From: a virus
IMG/VR virus record: IMGVR_UViG_3300042946_000199
Coordinates: 1 to 32,225 of that record
DNA length: 32,225 nt
Strand: one strand, 5' to 3'
A program made the translations under genes and the position numbers. Under the pieces are notes generated by a model that worked only from the letters and a program-made list of their open reading frames with translations, had not been told where the DNA came from and made no database searches. Numbering within the stretch: position 1 is the first letter of the stretch; each line of letters begins with the position of its first letter. Positions 32,147 to 32,225 of this stretch are shown here, piece after piece.

Positions 32147-32225
32147 TGGTTTATCGTGAACATTTATTGGAGGATGCACCAAAGCATGTACAAACGGCAT
32201 TTCGGTTTTTGAATAAAAATTTATT
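32146..32225 (+). CDS. N-terminal fragment of an unknown protein, cut by window end
   Basis: ATG 32146 overlaps the previous stop (TAATG) and 26 codons are visible: MVYREHLLEDAPKHVQTAFR and on. The segment looks helical and charged. Nothing in it identifies a family. Joining the window end directly to base 1 does not keep frame with the amidase fragment, so the two are not shown to be one gene. Confidence 0.45.
   Translation, partial: MVYREHLLEDAPKHVQTAFRFLNKNL

Noticed and set aside
1-32225. Window as a complete circular genome with the last gene running into the amidase fragment
   Set aside because: Joining base 32225 to base 1 breaks the frame between the two partial genes, and the combined length would be short for an amidase.
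1-32225. TAG recoding because no gene ends in TAG
   Set aside because: All genes are intact in the standard code and TAG is rare everywhere, in line with general AG depletion; no in-frame TAG was seen.

Overview
The window reads as about 32 kb of a tailed double-stranded DNA phage (or prophage) genome. Every supported gene is on the + strand, genes are packed with 1-4 base overlaps (ATGA, TAATG), and the longest non-coding stretch is about 255 bases. The host is probably in the Bacteroidota. Several promoter candidates fit TTG-N17/19-TAnnTTTG, and starts are preceded by A-rich leaders rather than Shine-Dalgarno sites. A tape measure gene of 1104 codons with a tail chaperone-like gene in front indicates a siphovirus-like long tail. 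I see no integrase, repressor, tRNA or CRISPR array. Both window ends cut through genes, so the genome continues outside.

Layout. 1-2360 is a lysis-type block: the C-terminus of a zinc amidase, a virion-like protein of unknown role, a tiny Cys-rich ORF, a holin-like protein, a membrane protein and a lipoprotein with a C-terminal membrane helix (unimolecular-spanin architecture). 2360-4117 holds two neck or tail-completion candidates, a small unknown protein and a four-helix membrane protein. 4118-4373 is the main non-coding region. It holds a 15-bp perfect inverted repeat enclosing a promoter-like element, a strong terminator (together a candidate small RNA gene) and the first early promoter. 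4374-7723 is a run of ten small unknown early genes, several separated by copies of one GC-rich hairpin and sharing an AAAACGCAA leader word. 7742-12741 is recombination and replication: a coiled-coil-like protein, a Bet/RecT annealase, a DUF1376-like replication protein, SSB and a winged-helix-like protein. 12766-15239 is packaging (TerS, three small ORFs, TerL). 15271-25177 is the tail (chaperone with a possible -1 extension, tape measure, a tail protein with an embedded membrane segment, two Cys-rich tail-tip or fibre proteins). 25179-31694 is the head: portal with a Zn-ribbon-like insert, a MuF protein fused to an HExxH metallopeptidase-like domain, a small acidic-tailed protein, scaffold, major capsid and a candidate tail-tube protein. 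The window ends in a Gly/Thr-rich protein and a truncated gene.

How it works together. Early transcription likely starts at near-identical promoters at 4321 and 6100 and passes repeated hairpins that may tune read-through. The replication block supplies annealing, ssDNA binding and initiation, and the remaining genes build, fill and release the virion. The most unusual points are the MuF-metallopeptidase fusion, whose C-terminal half has visibly different composition; the nested inverted-repeat/promoter/terminator locus at 4124-4256; and genome-wide word avoidance (no GATC found by eye, AG/CT strongly depleted, Asp written GAC mainly before C). All family assignments are from reading motifs; no database search was possible.
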